A stretch of DNA of 64,000 bases from Oscillospiraceae bacterium (GCA_020025515.1 JAHHRZ010000008.1:34315-98314), one strand, 5' to 3'. Counted from the first letter of the stretch, positions 15,958 through 24,769 are shown. Notes: a model not told the origin generated them from the sequence alone. Made by a program: numbers and translations.

Positions 15958-17210
15958 CAACGATCATTCTTTTTCAGAAGCTTTCTGAAATTCCACACGC
16001 TCCACATGCGGAACATGGTGGACACTAGAAGCACACCGACTGCCAGGGCACCTGCCAGAGCACCGGTATTCAGCCCCTTCACCAGGAAATTGTCGATTTC
16101 CCCTCGGGCGGCAAAGTCCATGGTATAGAAAATACCGGAACCGGGAATCAGGGGGATCAGGGAAATGACAAGATAGGGAGAGGCGGGGCATTTGCGAAAT
16201 CTTGCCATGACCTCTGCATAGGTGGCAACGGCGGCAGAACCGATGACAAAGCCGGTGACATCGCTGCATCCCAGCATGACACAGGGGGTATAGATGAGCC
16301 AGCTCAGCAGACCGCCCAAGACGCACAGCACAACGGCCTGTCCCCGGATATTGAACAAAATGCAGAAGCCGGCACAGCCGATGCAGGCACCCACACATTC
16401 AAAGAAGAATGAGTTCATAAGGCAGGGGGCACCGGCAACCTCTCCGAAGAGACTTCGTGCCACGGATACCGCAGCACCCACACCTACAGCCAGAGCCACG
16501 GCGGTGATAAAGACCTGCACCAACCGGTTCACACCTGACAAAGTATCGCCGTAGATCACATCCCGAATACTGTTGGTAAACAGAAGGCCCGGCACCAGCA
16601 GCATTAAGGTGCCGATGATGGTGGCGTCCGGATTGTGCAGCAGACCCAGCTGTGCCAGGATCTGGGCCAGAAACGCCTGAACAAACCCTGCGGCAACGGT
16701 GTTAAAAAACAGGTTGGCCCGGAAAATCCTCATGAAACGAAGGCTCAGGCCCACGGAGATGCCACAGATGGCCGCACACACGGCATCCAATATGGTGCCG
16801 TGAAAGAAGAATCCAAAGCCCATGGCGGCAAGGGCGTTTCCTAAGATGATCATGGGAAAGGAGCGGGGATGACTGTTCTTTTTCTCCTGCTTCAGCCAGC
16901 CGGCTGCGGTTCTGACCGAAGGCTTTTCGTTGCAGATGCGGCGGCACAGGGCGTTGAATCGCTCCAGACCGTCCATATCCGTGGAGGCGGCATCGGTGCG
17001 CCGCATTCGCATTACATGCTTTTCATCCTCTGTTTCCAGACTGGCAATAATAAAGTTTGGAATGGCAAATACTTCTGCATGGGCATCATAGGCGTGCATG
17101 AGATGGCTGATACACTCTTCCACTCGGTAGGTCTCTGCGCCACACTGCTGCAGCTGATCGGCCAGATCTACAGACAGGTCTAAAAGTTCACCGTATTCTT
17201 GTTCGGTCAC
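15957..17210 (-). CDS. Threonine/serine exporter family protein (ThrE-like, fused form)
   Basis: A 417-residue membrane protein. The N-terminal cytoplasmic half matches the ThrE/DUF1212 domain, with CGAETYRVEECISHLMHAYD, then about ten membrane helices spanning the ThrE and ThrE-C (DUF3815) parts. In many bacteria these are two genes; here they are one. Family members export threonine and serine, but in Clostridia the substrate is unproven. It has its own promoter (17250-17278), divergent from a candidate structured RNA. Confidence 0.88.
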   Translation of the reverse strand: MTEQEYGELLDLSVDLADQLQQCGAETYRVEECISHLMHAYDAHAEVFAIPNFIIASLETEDEKHVMRMRRTDAASTDMDGLERFNALCRRICNEKPSVRTAAGWLKQEKKNSHPRSFPMIILGNALAAMGFGFFFHGTILDAVCAAICGISVGLSLRFMRIFRANLFFNTVAAGFVQAFLAQILAQLGLLHNPDATIIGTLMLLVPGLLFTNSIRDVIYGDTLSGVNRLVQVFITAVALAVGVGAAVSVARSLFGEVAGAPCLMNSFFFECVGACIGCAGFCILFNIRGQAVVLCVLGGLLSWLIYTPCVMLGCSDVTGFVIGSAAVATYAEVMARFRKCPASPYLVISLIPLIPGSGIFYTMDFAARGEIDNFLVKGLNTGALAGALAVGVLLVSTMFRMWSVWNFRKLLKKNDR

Positions 17211-17249
17211 AAAGGTTCCTCCTTGTACTGCTGAAATTATCTATCATGG

Positions 17250-17278
17250 AGTATAGCAGTTATAAGAAAAAAACGCAA
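17250..17278 (-). promoter_or_regulatory. Promoter of ThrE-like gene
   Basis: Minus strand: TTGCGT (17273-17278), 17-base spacer, TATACT (17250-17255). Confidence 0.62.
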
Positions 17279-17284
17279 GAGGCT

Positions 17285-17510
17285 GTAGTGGGGGAAAAAT
17301 GCCCCAATCTCTCAGGTTTGTACAACCGAAAATTGAGGATTCAGACAGCCGAATCAGGTCTTTGCTTGTATGCATCCTATTCCAAATGACTGTAGCAAAG
17401 AAGCCGGGAAGATTCTCCGAGCGTCCGGTGTTCAAAGGGGACGGCCCGGGGAGTAAACACCCCCGCACCGAAGCACCACGATGCTCCGATACGGGGATAT
17501 ATTTTTATGC
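17285..17510 (+). ncRNA. Candidate structured RNA with pseudoknot and terminator
   Basis: A gene-free stretch between the ThrE-like and LTA-synthase genes with many compatible helices on the plus strand: GGTT/AACC (17315-17318 with 17324-17327), GATTC/GAATC (17338-17342 with 17351-17355), CTTTGCT/AGCAAAG (17360-17366 with 17394-17400) and CGTCC/GGACG (17422-17426 with 17439-17443). The loop of the last helix holds GGTGTT (17427-17432), complementary to AACACC (17456-17461), so an H-type pseudoknot can form. A long hairpin (17462-17496) followed by ATATATTTTTAT ends it. The size and complexity recall families such as raiA RNA, but I cannot confirm membership. Overlapping short ORFs lack ribosome-binding sites. 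Confidence 0.5.
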
Positions 17511-17517
17511 GTGAGGG

Positions 17518-19350
17518 TCAGTCGGCGTCTTTCAGAATGTGATTGTTATAAAAATCACTTTTCTTTTCCAGCTCCTCATTGGCGTATTCAAAGCCGTATT
17601 CTTCAAAGAGGGTCTGATCGCCGGAGAACAGATCCGTGCCGATGCCCAGTCTGCTGCCGTCAAAGGTTACGCCCATGCTGGACAAAATGGTGGGGAACAT
17701 GTCAAAGTTTGCATACTGGCGGTTAAAGAGAATCTCTTTGTCTCTGGAGGCCACGCCGGGATAGGGGTTTAGAATGACATTGTACTGAGAGCGGTGATAC
17801 GCAGGATCAAACTTATAAAAATGGAAGAAGTTGGACTCCATGCTCAAATGGTCGCCTGTGATGACCACGGTGGTGTTTTCATAGAAGGGCTGCGCCTGAA
17901 TCCAGCGGACAAACTTCTCAACCTCAGCAGAGCTGTAGGCCACCACATTTGCGTACTGATTCTCGTGAGGGGTTGGAGCGTTTTTGCTTAAATAGCCGTC
18001 GGGCCGGTGGGTGTCCGCAGTTTCCATGATGAAATTGAAGGGCTTGCCGGTTTCGCTGAGCCGGGTCAGCTCGTCTTTGGCAAACTCGAAGAGCTTATCA
18101 TCCTCAAATCCCCACCAAACAGAGTAGGTGGGAGGAATCAGGCCGTTTTTCTGCGCGTATTTGTGGTCCATGATTTTGAAATCACCATGGGACTTGAAAT
18201 AGTAGGTAAGACCGCCGAAATCGGCATCTGCGCCAAACATCAGGGTTTGCTCATAGCCCTGCTCGGCAAGAATCTCCCCCAGGGAATAGGCACCGGGCAG
18301 GAAGTTGCCCTCAGAGCCGTAGGCATTGGGCTCGGTGGGGGCCTTCATGGGCAGGCCTGTGGTCATGTTGACCATGGAGGCAACGGACCATGTGGTGCCC
18401 ACGGCTGCCTGAGGGCCGCCGAACTGGTGATCCAGATGGGAGAAGCTGTAGCCCTCCTGGGCAATGGCGGTCAGCTCGGGAATCAGGTTTACATCCATGT
18501 ATCCCCCCAGATCCTTGGACATATAGCTGTTTTCCATGGATTCAAGGTAGATGTGGATGAGGTTGCGCTTGCGCTGGGGGAACTGAAGGTTGGCATCCCG
18601 GGGGTCCACATAGTGGTCGTCGATCATGCTGGATTTTTCAAAGTAGGCATTGTACACGGCCATGATTTTGAAACGGTAGACACCATAGCCAAGGCCGCCG
18701 GCAAAGACAGTCAAGGTCAGCAGGATGGCGAGGGTGCGGTGCGCCCAGCGGGGAAAGAGGGTGACGGGTTTCTCTTTGCTTCGGCAGCAAACGGGGAACT
18801 TGCCGAACAAGAAAAGGCCGCACAGGGTGCTGAAAAACAGCGTGAGGAACATGGGCCCTTCCAGCACGTTGCTGTAGTCCACCATGTCACTGCCGGTGGT
18901 GGGGGAGAAGTAGGTAATGAGAATTTGATCGGCAGGAAGATCACCGTATTCTCCTTTGGCCCAAATGGTGGCAAACACACACAGAAATCCTGCGATAATC
19001 AGAATCAGAGCCACAATTTTAAGGGCGGCTGCCCCTTTGCTTTTTTTGGTATGTTCACTCCCGCAGATCAGGTACTTGTCTTTTAAGGTGCGCAGAAGCA
19101 AAAGCGCGCCTCCCACCAGCAGGGCCAGAACAAAGAACAGAAGGAAGTGCCAAACCTTGTATCCGTCTGTCACAAGAAAGTGTTCAAAGCGGAAAAGATA
19201 CTTGAAAATTGCGATGGTAAACAGAGTCGTGAGGAACCCGTTTTTTACAACGGCATAGATGCGGCTGCCGGCTGACTGATGCTTGTGCAGCGCGAAAATC
19301 TCGGCGGCGCTGATTAAGACAGAGGCCAGAATGCCCATTACGAGTAACAT
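17518..19350 (-). CDS. LTA synthase / phosphoglycerol transferase family protein
   Basis: A 610-residue protein with about five N-terminal membrane helices and an extracellular alkaline-phosphatase-superfamily (sulfatase) domain. LIHIYLESMENSY holds the expected nucleophile region, MFGADADFGG and FKSHGDFKIMDHKY match MdoB/LtaS-type phosphoglycerol transferases, and TADTHRPDGY plus VVITGDHLSMES complete the metal site. Its likely job is polymerising glycerol phosphate or decorating a surface polymer outside the membrane. The start at 19350 is chosen from AAAGGAAG; the frame is open for 14 codons upstream without support. Two direct repeats lie about 95 bases upstream of the start. Confidence 0.88.
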   Translation of the reverse strand: MLLVMGILASVLISAAEIFALHKHQSAGSRIYAVVKNGFLTTLFTIAIFKYLFRFEHFLVTDGYKVWHFLLFFVLALLVGGALLLLRTLKDKYLICGSEHTKKSKGAAALKIVALILIIAGFLCVFATIWAKGEYGDLPADQILITYFSPTTGSDMVDYSNVLEGPMFLTLFFSTLCGLFLFGKFPVCCRSKEKPVTLFPRWAHRTLAILLTLTVFAGGLGYGVYRFKIMAVYNAYFEKSSMIDDHYVDPRDANLQFPQRKRNLIHIYLESMENSYMSKDLGGYMDVNLIPELTAIAQEGYSFSHLDHQFGGPQAAVGTTWSVASMVNMTTGLPMKAPTEPNAYGSEGNFLPGAYSLGEILAEQGYEQTLMFGADADFGGLTYYFKSHGDFKIMDHKYAQKNGLIPPTYSVWWGFEDDKLFEFAKDELTRLSETGKPFNFIMETADTHRPDGYLSKNAPTPHENQYANVVAYSSAEVEKFVRWIQAQPFYENTTVVITGDHLSMESNFFHFYKFDPAYHRSQYNVILNPYPGVASRDKEILFNRQYANFDMFPTILSSMGVTFDGSRLGIGTDLFSGDQTLFEEYGFEYANEELEKKSDFYNNHILKDAD

Positions 19351-19443
19351 GAAATCTTCCTTTCTTTCGGAAAAATAGCCATCCAATCTCAAAAGACAGA
19401 TCTTTTATGCTGGTTGTCTTTTTAGGATGACCTGCGTCGTTTT

Positions 19444-19490
19444 ATTCTATCACAAAAAAGGGAATTTGGCGATTACAATTCTGTCACAAA
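19444..19490 (-). repeat. Two direct repeats upstream of LTA-synthase-like gene
   Basis: ATTCTATCACAAA (19444-19456) and ATTCTGTCACAAA (19478-19490) differ at one base and are 34 bases apart centre to centre. They lie in the 5' region of the minus-strand gene. They could be paired regulator sites or promoter-like duplicates. The remaining gap to 19574 has no gene. Confidence 0.45.
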
Positions 19491-19573
19491 GTGGAGATTT
19501 TGGGAGGAAAATGAAAGAAACCTTGTAATAAACATTTTTAATCGGCCAAAATATTAGCACAAAGGGAAAACGG

Positions 19574-19620
19574 CCCGAAAAACAACACAGGGGCTGTGGA
19601 AAATTTCCACAGCCCCTGTG
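19574..19620 (-). terminator. Terminator of CaCA antiporter gene
   Basis: Inverted repeat starting CACAGGGGCTGTGGAAA, 17 bp long, followed on the minus strand by TTGTTTTTCG. Confidence 0.88.
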
Positions 19621-19633
19621 CAGTGACTTCAGA

Positions 19634-20617
19634 CTACCGAAGGCAGATATAGACCATATAGAGCACATAGGTGCCTACCATGATAATGCCTTCCCTGCGG
19701 TCCAATTTCCGATGGGTCCATGCCATGATCCAAACCAGGATCGTAATGCCAATGAGGCAGGCAATGTCGAAAATGTCCAACATGGAAAGGGTAATGGGAC
19801 TCAGCAGGGAGGCTGCGCCCAAAACCATGAGGATGTTATAGATATTGGAGCCGAGGGCATTGCCCAGAGCCATGTCCACATCCTTTTTCCGTGCGGCCAC
19901 AATGGAGGTGACCAGCTCGGGCAGGGAGGTGCCCACGGCCACAATGGTAAGGCCAATGATATTCTGGCTGATGCCAAAGGCGGATGCAATGGTGGAGGCG
20001 CTTTTTACCACCCAGTCACCGCCCAGAGCAATGCCGGCGACGCCCACAACGATGTATACCACACACTTCCAGCCGGGCATAAGGGAGGCGGGCTCCTGCT
20101 GTGTCTCCTGGGGAGCGTCCATGAGACGGGCCTTTATGGCAGAACGAATCATGAAACCAATATAAGCAACGAAGCACAGGGCCAGAATACTGCCCTCCAG
20201 GCGACCCAGTGTTAAGGAATTGACCCCGGCACTGAGCACCAACAGTAAGATTGCGGCACCAAGAGATATGGGAATATCCACACGCAGAGAGTCCCGGGCT
20301 ACGGCTACGGGGGTGAAGATGGCACACATGCCGATGACTACGATGAGATTGAAAATGTTGGAGCCTACCACATTACTCACTGCCATGGCGTTGTTGCCAT
20401 GCATGGAGGCAGAGACACTGACAGCGGTTTCGGGCAGGGAGGTGCCCATGGCGACAATGGTAAGACCGATTATCATGGAAGGGATTCGTAGCTTTTTGGC
20501 TACGGCGGAGCTGCCCTCCACAAAGAAGTCTGCACCCTTGATCAGGAATATAAAACCGACGATCAGTAAAAATACGGCAAAAGGAACGCCGCCGAGAAAG
20601 GTTGTGAAAGCTTGCAT
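19634..20617 (-). CDS. Calcium/sodium antiporter (CaCA/YrbG family)
   Basis: A 327-residue, about ten-helix protein with the two internally repeated alpha motifs of cation/Ca2+ exchangers: GLTIVAMGTSLPETAVSVSA and GLTIVAVGTSLPELVTSIVA, each with the ion-binding acidic residue, plus NVVGSNIFNL and NALGSNIYNI. It exchanges Ca2+ for Na+ or H+ across the cytoplasmic membrane. The ATG at 20617 follows GAGGAG; the longer frame upstream reads through an attenuator hairpin and is not believed. The 160-base leader looks regulatory. Confidence 0.93.
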   Translation of the reverse strand: MQAFTTFLGGVPFAVFLLIVGFIFLIKGADFFVEGSSAVAKKLRIPSMIIGLTIVAMGTSLPETAVSVSASMHGNNAMAVSNVVGSNIFNLIVVIGMCAIFTPVAVARDSLRVDIPISLGAAILLLVLSAGVNSLTLGRLEGSILALCFVAYIGFMIRSAIKARLMDAPQETQQEPASLMPGWKCVVYIVVGVAGIALGGDWVVKSASTIASAFGISQNIIGLTIVAVGTSLPELVTSIVAARKKDVDMALGNALGSNIYNILMVLGAASLLSPITLSMLDIFDIACLIGITILVWIMAWTHRKLDRREGIIMVGTYVLYMVYICLR

Positions 20618-20664
20618 ATCATACTCCTCTTTTTTATTCAGGTTTATTCTGGGCGAAGGCACAT

Positions 20665-20777
20665 AAAAAAGACCATGTACGCAAATCTAGCACACATGAG
20701 TCTCTCTGTTTTGGAAATGTACCAAGGGACAAACCGCCGTGATATTGGAAAGTCCTTCTTCACCATGATGGAATTGC
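20665..20777 (-). promoter_or_regulatory. Attenuator-like leader of CaCA antiporter (riboswitch candidate)
   Basis: Downstream of the 20784-20812 promoter the RNA can form AAGGAC/GTCCCTT around 20716-20757, then a 9-bp stem, CATGTGTGC with GCGTACATG (20690-20698 with 20674-20682), directly followed by GTCTTTTTTAT. This is a textbook intrinsic terminator placed before the coding start at 20617. An ion-sensing riboswitch would fit an ion antiporter. I cannot match it to a named class; it lacks the conserved core expected of the yybP-ykoY manganese riboswitch. Confidence 0.5.
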
Positions 20778-20783
20778 TGGTTT

Positions 20784-20812
20784 ACTCTAGCACAAACCAG
20801 GTTGTTTGTCAA
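20784..20812 (-). promoter_or_regulatory. Promoter of CaCA antiporter
   Basis: Minus strand: TTGACA (20807-20812), 17-base spacer, TAGAGT (20784-20789). Confidence 0.72.
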
Positions 20813-20869
20813 CGGGAACGGAAACGAATCAGGCAAACATCCGGTCTGCACCGCCGTGGCTGTGTAGAC

Positions 20870-20914
20870 AGCCGCAAACAAGGGGACCGCCTCACCTCAG
20901 GCAAGGCGGTCCCC
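20870..20914 (-). terminator. Terminator of SLH protein gene
   Basis: GGGGACCGCCT paired with its complement, then TTGTTTGC on the minus strand, 14 bases after the stop at 20928. Confidence 0.75.
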
Positions 20915-20927
20915 ATTTGGCCCGGAA

Positions 20928-22721
20928 TCAGTGTTCGGAGCGATACAGGAAGGTCACGATCTGACCTCTGGTACAGGTGCCGTCGGGCTTGAAATACCCG
21001 GCGCTGATGCCCTGTGTAATGTCATTTTCGGTGGCCCAGAGAACGGCGTCAGAATAGAAGCGGCCCTCCTCCACATCGGAAAAGGGGTTGCTGGGATTCT
21101 GCGGGGCGGGGCTGCCCTTGGCACGCCACAGGAAGGTCACGGCATGGCCGCGGGTGCAGGATTTGTCCGGGCCGAATTTGTTCTCACTGATGCCGTTGGT
21201 GATTCCCTGCTCCACTGCCCACAGAACTGCCTCGTAGCAGTAGCTGTTGGGGTCCACATCCACAAAGGGGTTATCCAGAGACTGGGGGGCAGGAGAACCG
21301 GCATTTCTCCACAGGAAGGTTACGATCTGTCCACGGGTACAGACCTTTTCGGGAGCAAAACGATGGGGAGCCACACCGGTGGCAATCTTGTTTTCATAGG
21401 CCCAGAGAACAGGCTCATAGTAGAATCGGTCGGGAGAAACGTCGGTGAATACAGGGCCGTCTACCTGAACTTCGCTGGGATCATCCAGATCGATGGAATA
21501 AAAAACGGGAGCGGATTCCTCAGTCACATACCAGATGATATGATTGTTGAAGACAATGGGGTCGCAGTCAGACAGAGGGGCGGTGCCGGTGTAAACGTCG
21601 CTGGTGATCGTTCCGTTTTGATCCAGGAAGGCATAGCGCAGATATCCTGATTCGTGCCAGAGGATCATGAACCGGGTGCCGCTGATTTTGACCAGGTGGG
21701 GGGTAGCCATGGGCACCTGGTCATCGCTGCTGTAATTGGTGAGCCAACGAACGGAGGTGCTCTCCTGGGTGAAAGAATCCTTGGGGGTTACAGTGACAAA
21801 GATGTTATACTGAGAGGATTGGGTGCTGTCTCCCTGATCGATGGATTTGCCTGCTACCAGGTAGGCGGTATCGGAAGCCTCAAAGCCGCCCACACAGACA
21901 CCGGTATAATTGTCGCCGATGTCACCTGCAATGGGGAGGACCTCTACGGATTCAGGGGAGAAGCTGAGCTGTTCCTTCCCCGCGCTTTCCGGATAGCGGA
22001 ACAGAATCACGGATCTGGGATAGGCATCACCGTGATCCACGGCCAGATAGTCGTTTCCATCCACTCGGGCAAACTGGTTGAAGGAATGGCTGACATAGCC
22101 TGTGCTGGAGTTGGAAATACCCGCTTCGCACTGGGTGATCTTCATATCCGAAATGCGCACATTCAGCTGCACATTGGCCTGGTGCTGGAATCCGTCCCAT
22201 GATGTATACATCTGGTGACAGGTGCGGATATAGAGCATATCGCCGCTTTGCGCCATGCGCAAAGAGCCAAAATGGAAAGGATAGGAGGTGTTGGCACCGT
22301 AGAGGCTGGCGGCATCCTGACGCTGCCAGTCCTTGCTGTAACGAATCACACGGATGACCTCGGTGGAATTGGACTCTTCAGGGTTTTCCTGCCCGCAGAC
22401 CAGAAAATTATAGTCTGTACCAAAGTAGACACCGCCGTACATGGGCAGCTCCAGAGGCAGCTGGCTGTGGGAACGGAACTGGAAATTCTCGTCGTACTCA
22501 TCGATGGTAATACCATCTTCGCCAAGGTACTCCACCCGGGAATAGCCGGAGTCGGTGGCCGTCATCTGGGAATAAATCGGGGTTCCATATTCGTCGAAAA
22601 GATACTCATGCCCCCAGATGTTGGTGGAGATTGCCGGAGAACCGGCGGCTTGGGCACTCAGCGGCAGCAGGGAAAACACTGCCGTCAGTACCAGCAAAAG
22701 GGATAGAATGCGCTTTTTCAT
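20928..22721 (-). CDS. Secreted S-layer homology (SLH) domain protein
   Basis: A 597-residue exported protein: signal peptide (ILSLLLVLTAVFSLLPLSAQA), a large domain of about 400 residues without recognised homology that has the repetitive beta character of a propeller, and three C-terminal SLH repeats, each with a (W/Y)A...G(I/V)..G.....F.P...CTRGQIVTFLWR pattern. SLH domains bind pyruvylated secondary wall polymer, so the protein is held on the wall. Start set at 22721 after TTGGAGG; upstream in-frame codons overlap the promoter. It is monocistronic. The ligand or function of the N-terminal domain is unknown. Confidence 0.88.
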   Translation of the reverse strand: MKKRILSLLLVLTAVFSLLPLSAQAAGSPAISTNIWGHEYLFDEYGTPIYSQMTATDSGYSRVEYLGEDGITIDEYDENFQFRSHSQLPLELPMYGGVYFGTDYNFLVCGQENPEESNSTEVIRVIRYSKDWQRQDAASLYGANTSYPFHFGSLRMAQSGDMLYIRTCHQMYTSWDGFQHQANVQLNVRISDMKITQCEAGISNSSTGYVSHSFNQFARVDGNDYLAVDHGDAYPRSVILFRYPESAGKEQLSFSPESVEVLPIAGDIGDNYTGVCVGGFEASDTAYLVAGKSIDQGDSTQSSQYNIFVTVTPKDSFTQESTSVRWLTNYSSDDQVPMATPHLVKISGTRFMILWHESGYLRYAFLDQNGTITSDVYTGTAPLSDCDPIVFNNHIIWYVTEESAPVFYSIDLDDPSEVQVDGPVFTDVSPDRFYYEPVLWAYENKIATGVAPHRFAPEKVCTRGQIVTFLWRNAGSPAPQSLDNPFVDVDPNSYCYEAVLWAVEQGITNGISENKFGPDKSCTRGHAVTFLWRAKGSPAPQNPSNPFSDVEEGRFYSDAVLWATENDITQGISAGYFKPDGTCTRGQIVTFLYRSEH

Positions 22722-22764
22722 GACTAATACCTCCAATACTATTTTGTATGGTTTGTATAGAGAC

Positions 22765-22793
22765 ATTATAACATGGCATATCAAAGAATTCAA
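22765..22793 (-). promoter_or_regulatory. Promoter of SLH protein gene
   Basis: Minus strand: TTGAAT (22788-22793), 17-base spacer, TATAAT (22765-22770). Confidence 0.75.
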
Positions 22794-22823
22794 GAGAGGG
22801 TGGGGCAGCCTAAGCACAATGGA

Positions 22824-22851
22824 TTGCAATTTTTGTAAAGTGTATTATAAT
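22824..22851 (+). promoter_or_regulatory. Promoter of PH-domain gene
   Basis: TTGCAA (22824-22829), 16-base spacer, TATAAT (22846-22851). Confidence 0.72.
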
Positions 22852-22888
22852 GGGTTCATGCCAAGTAAAACAAAGGGAGGACATCATC

Positions 22889-23263
22889 ATGATTGATTTT
22901 CAAAATGGAGAAATTATGAAACTGCGGCAGGCAGATATGCAGGACGTAGGTTCCTTAGTGGGAAAGATTTTGCTGCCGGGGGAGCAGGTGGTGGGCGTTT
23001 ATAAAACCGTTCGCGACCGGGTTATTTTTACAGACCGCCGGGTCATGACACTGGACATCCAGGGGGCCACGGGGAAAAAGCAGGAGGTGACCAGCCTGCC
23101 TTATCGGAAAATCGTCTGCTTCAGCGTGGAGACCTCTGGGATTCTGGATGTAGACTCTGAGCTGGAGCTGTGTTTTTCCGGCATGGGTCGTGTCCGCTTT
23201 GAGTTCTTCGGTTCAAGCCATATTGCGGAAATTGCGCAGGTTTTGGGGAAATATATTCTGTAA
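22889..23263 (+). CDS. Bacterial PH-domain protein
   Basis: A 124-residue soluble protein resembling the bacterial pleckstrin-homology (YvbH/DUF1696-like) fold: LLPGEQVVGVYKTVRDRVIFTDRRVMTLDIQG is the typical repeated beta-strand segment, followed by SLPYRKIVCFSVET and a C-terminal helix. Its role is unknown; such proteins oligomerise and are general stress or membrane-linked proteins in other Firmicutes. Start at 22889 has AAAGGGAGG at good distance. Monocistronic. Confidence 0.82.
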   Translation: MIDFQNGEIMKLRQADMQDVGSLVGKILLPGEQVVGVYKTVRDRVIFTDRRVMTLDIQGATGKKQEVTSLPYRKIVCFSVETSGILDVDSELELCFSGMGRVRFEFFGSSHIAEIAQVLGKYIL

Positions 23264-23291
23264 TCAGATAAAAGAACGCCGCTGCAAAACG

Positions 23292-23340
23292 GGTCAAAAT
23301 AAAAGCGAGTGGGCAACTCCGAAGGGAGCTGTCCACTCGC
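23292..23340 (-). terminator. Terminator of second MATE gene
   Basis: GCGAGTGG (23305-23312) pairs with CCACTCGC (23333-23340); the minus strand continues TTTTATTTTG. Confidence 0.82.
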
Positions 23341-23384
23341 TTGCTGCAACACAGGACTTTTTTAAAATGGGAACGCAATGCCTC

Positions 23385-24752
23385 TTAGATTTTGCAAAGG
23401 GGCTTGATTTTATTTTGATAAATTCGCAGGAAAAAGAACAGGGAAAATCCGCTGCTGACCAGTTCGGCAATGGGGAAGGACCACCAGACCGAATCCAGGA
23501 CACCGGACAAGGACAACAGATAAGCTGCCGGAACCAGAACCACAAGCTGCCGGACCAGAGAGACAACGGTGGCATACAGACCGTTGCCAAGAGCCTGGAA
23601 AACGCCGCTGAGCACCACGCAGCAGCCGGCAAACAGGAAGGAAATGCTGAGGATGCGCAAAGACACCCTTCCGATGGACAGGAACAGCGGAGAAGGCTCA
23701 AACATAGAAAGCAGGAAATCAGGAAACAACTGGAAGGTCAGGAAACCCAGGGTCATAAAGATCATGGCAACCATACAGCCCAGACCAATGGCCTTCTTGA
23801 TTCGATCGGGCCGTTTGGCACCATAGTTGAAGGCGACAATGGAAACGAGGGCGTTATTCAGGCCAAAGACTGGCATAAAGACAAAGCTTTGCAGTTTGAA
23901 ATAGGCACCGAAGACTGCCACAGCGGTGGAGTTGAACCCGCTGAGGATGCCGTTGACCAGGAAGGTCATAACAGAGCCAATGGCCATCATCACAATGGAA
24001 GGGACACCCACAGACAAAATGGGCTTCAGGATATGGGACTGAAAGGCCAGAGCCTTCAGATTGAGCTGCACTTCGTGGTTTTTCCAGAAGTGGAACCCCA
24101 TTGCCATGCAGAAGGAAACGATCTGACCGATCACGGTGGCCACGGCGGCACCGCGGATTCCCATGGCGGGAATGGGGCCGAAACCAAAAATCAGCAGGGG
24201 ATCCAGAATGATGTTGAGAATGGCACCGGTGCTCTGGGTAATCATGGTGAACACGGTGCGGCCGGTGGCTTGCAGGATTCGCTCAAAAAGAATGGCACCG
24301 AAGAGGCCGAAGGAGAACACGGTGCAGATGGTCATGTACTTGGCGCCGCCTTCATAAATGGCCGGAATATCGATCTGCATCCGGAAATAGTAGGAAGAGC
24401 CGAACAGACCCAGAATCATAAACAGCAGATAGCACAGGCCGGACAGCACAATGCCATGGCCGGCGGCCCGGTTGGCGTTTTCCCGCTCACCGCTGCCCAG
24501 ACAGCGTGACAACAGGGAGTTCATACCGACTCCGATACCGGTGGAGAAGGCGATCATGAGATTTTGCACCGGGAAGGCCATGGAGACGGCGGTTAAGGCA
24601 TCTTCGCTGAGCCTTGCCACATAGATGCTGTCTACAATGTTATACAAGGCCTGAATCAGCATGGAAATAATCATAGGCAGGGCCATATTGACCAAGAGTT
24701 TGCCCATAGGCATGGCCCCCATCTTGTTTTCCTTTGTCAAAGTAGGCGTCAT
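23385..24752 (-). CDS. MATE-family efflux transporter
   Basis: A 455-residue, 12-helix MATE protein, more DinF/MepA-like than the first copy. Signatures: LLVNMALPMIISMLIQALYN in helix 1, SIYVARLSEDALTAVSMAFP, and the second-half equivalents VGVPSIVMMAIGSVMTFLVN. It is not closely similar to the plus-strand MATE protein. The start at 24752 (MTPTLTKEN) is chosen because the upstream extension covers a strong hairpin; the ribosome-binding site (GCGAGTGA) is weak. The structured leader suggests ligand control of expression. Confidence 0.88.
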   Translation of the reverse strand: MTPTLTKENKMGAMPMGKLLVNMALPMIISMLIQALYNIVDSIYVARLSEDALTAVSMAFPVQNLMIAFSTGIGVGMNSLLSRCLGSGERENANRAAGHGIVLSGLCYLLFMILGLFGSSYYFRMQIDIPAIYEGGAKYMTICTVFSFGLFGAILFERILQATGRTVFTMITQSTGAILNIILDPLLIFGFGPIPAMGIRGAAVATVIGQIVSFCMAMGFHFWKNHEVQLNLKALAFQSHILKPILSVGVPSIVMMAIGSVMTFLVNGILSGFNSTAVAVFGAYFKLQSFVFMPVFGLNNALVSIVAFNYGAKRPDRIKKAIGLGCMVAMIFMTLGFLTFQLFPDFLLSMFEPSPLFLSIGRVSLRILSISFLFAGCCVVLSGVFQALGNGLYATVVSLVRQLVVLVPAAYLLSLSGVLDSVWWSFPIAELVSSGFSLFFFLRIYQNKIKPLCKI

Positions 24753-24769
24753 AAAGATCACTCGCTTTC

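Noticed and set aside
17308..17345. Sequence TCTCTCAGG reminiscent of the glycine riboswitch core
   Set aside because: The remaining glycine-aptamer elements are missing and the downstream gene on this strand is absent, so the likeness is probably accidental.
17244..17514. Short ORFs on both strands (71 and 74 codons) between the ThrE-like and LTA-synthase genes
   Set aside because: Neither has a ribosome-binding site, both run through helices and a terminator hairpin, and the composition is not protein-like. A structured RNA explains the region better.
23190..24509. 439-codon plus-strand frame rich in Gln, His and Gly
   Set aside because: Typical antisense shadow of a hydrophobic membrane protein, here the MATE gene.
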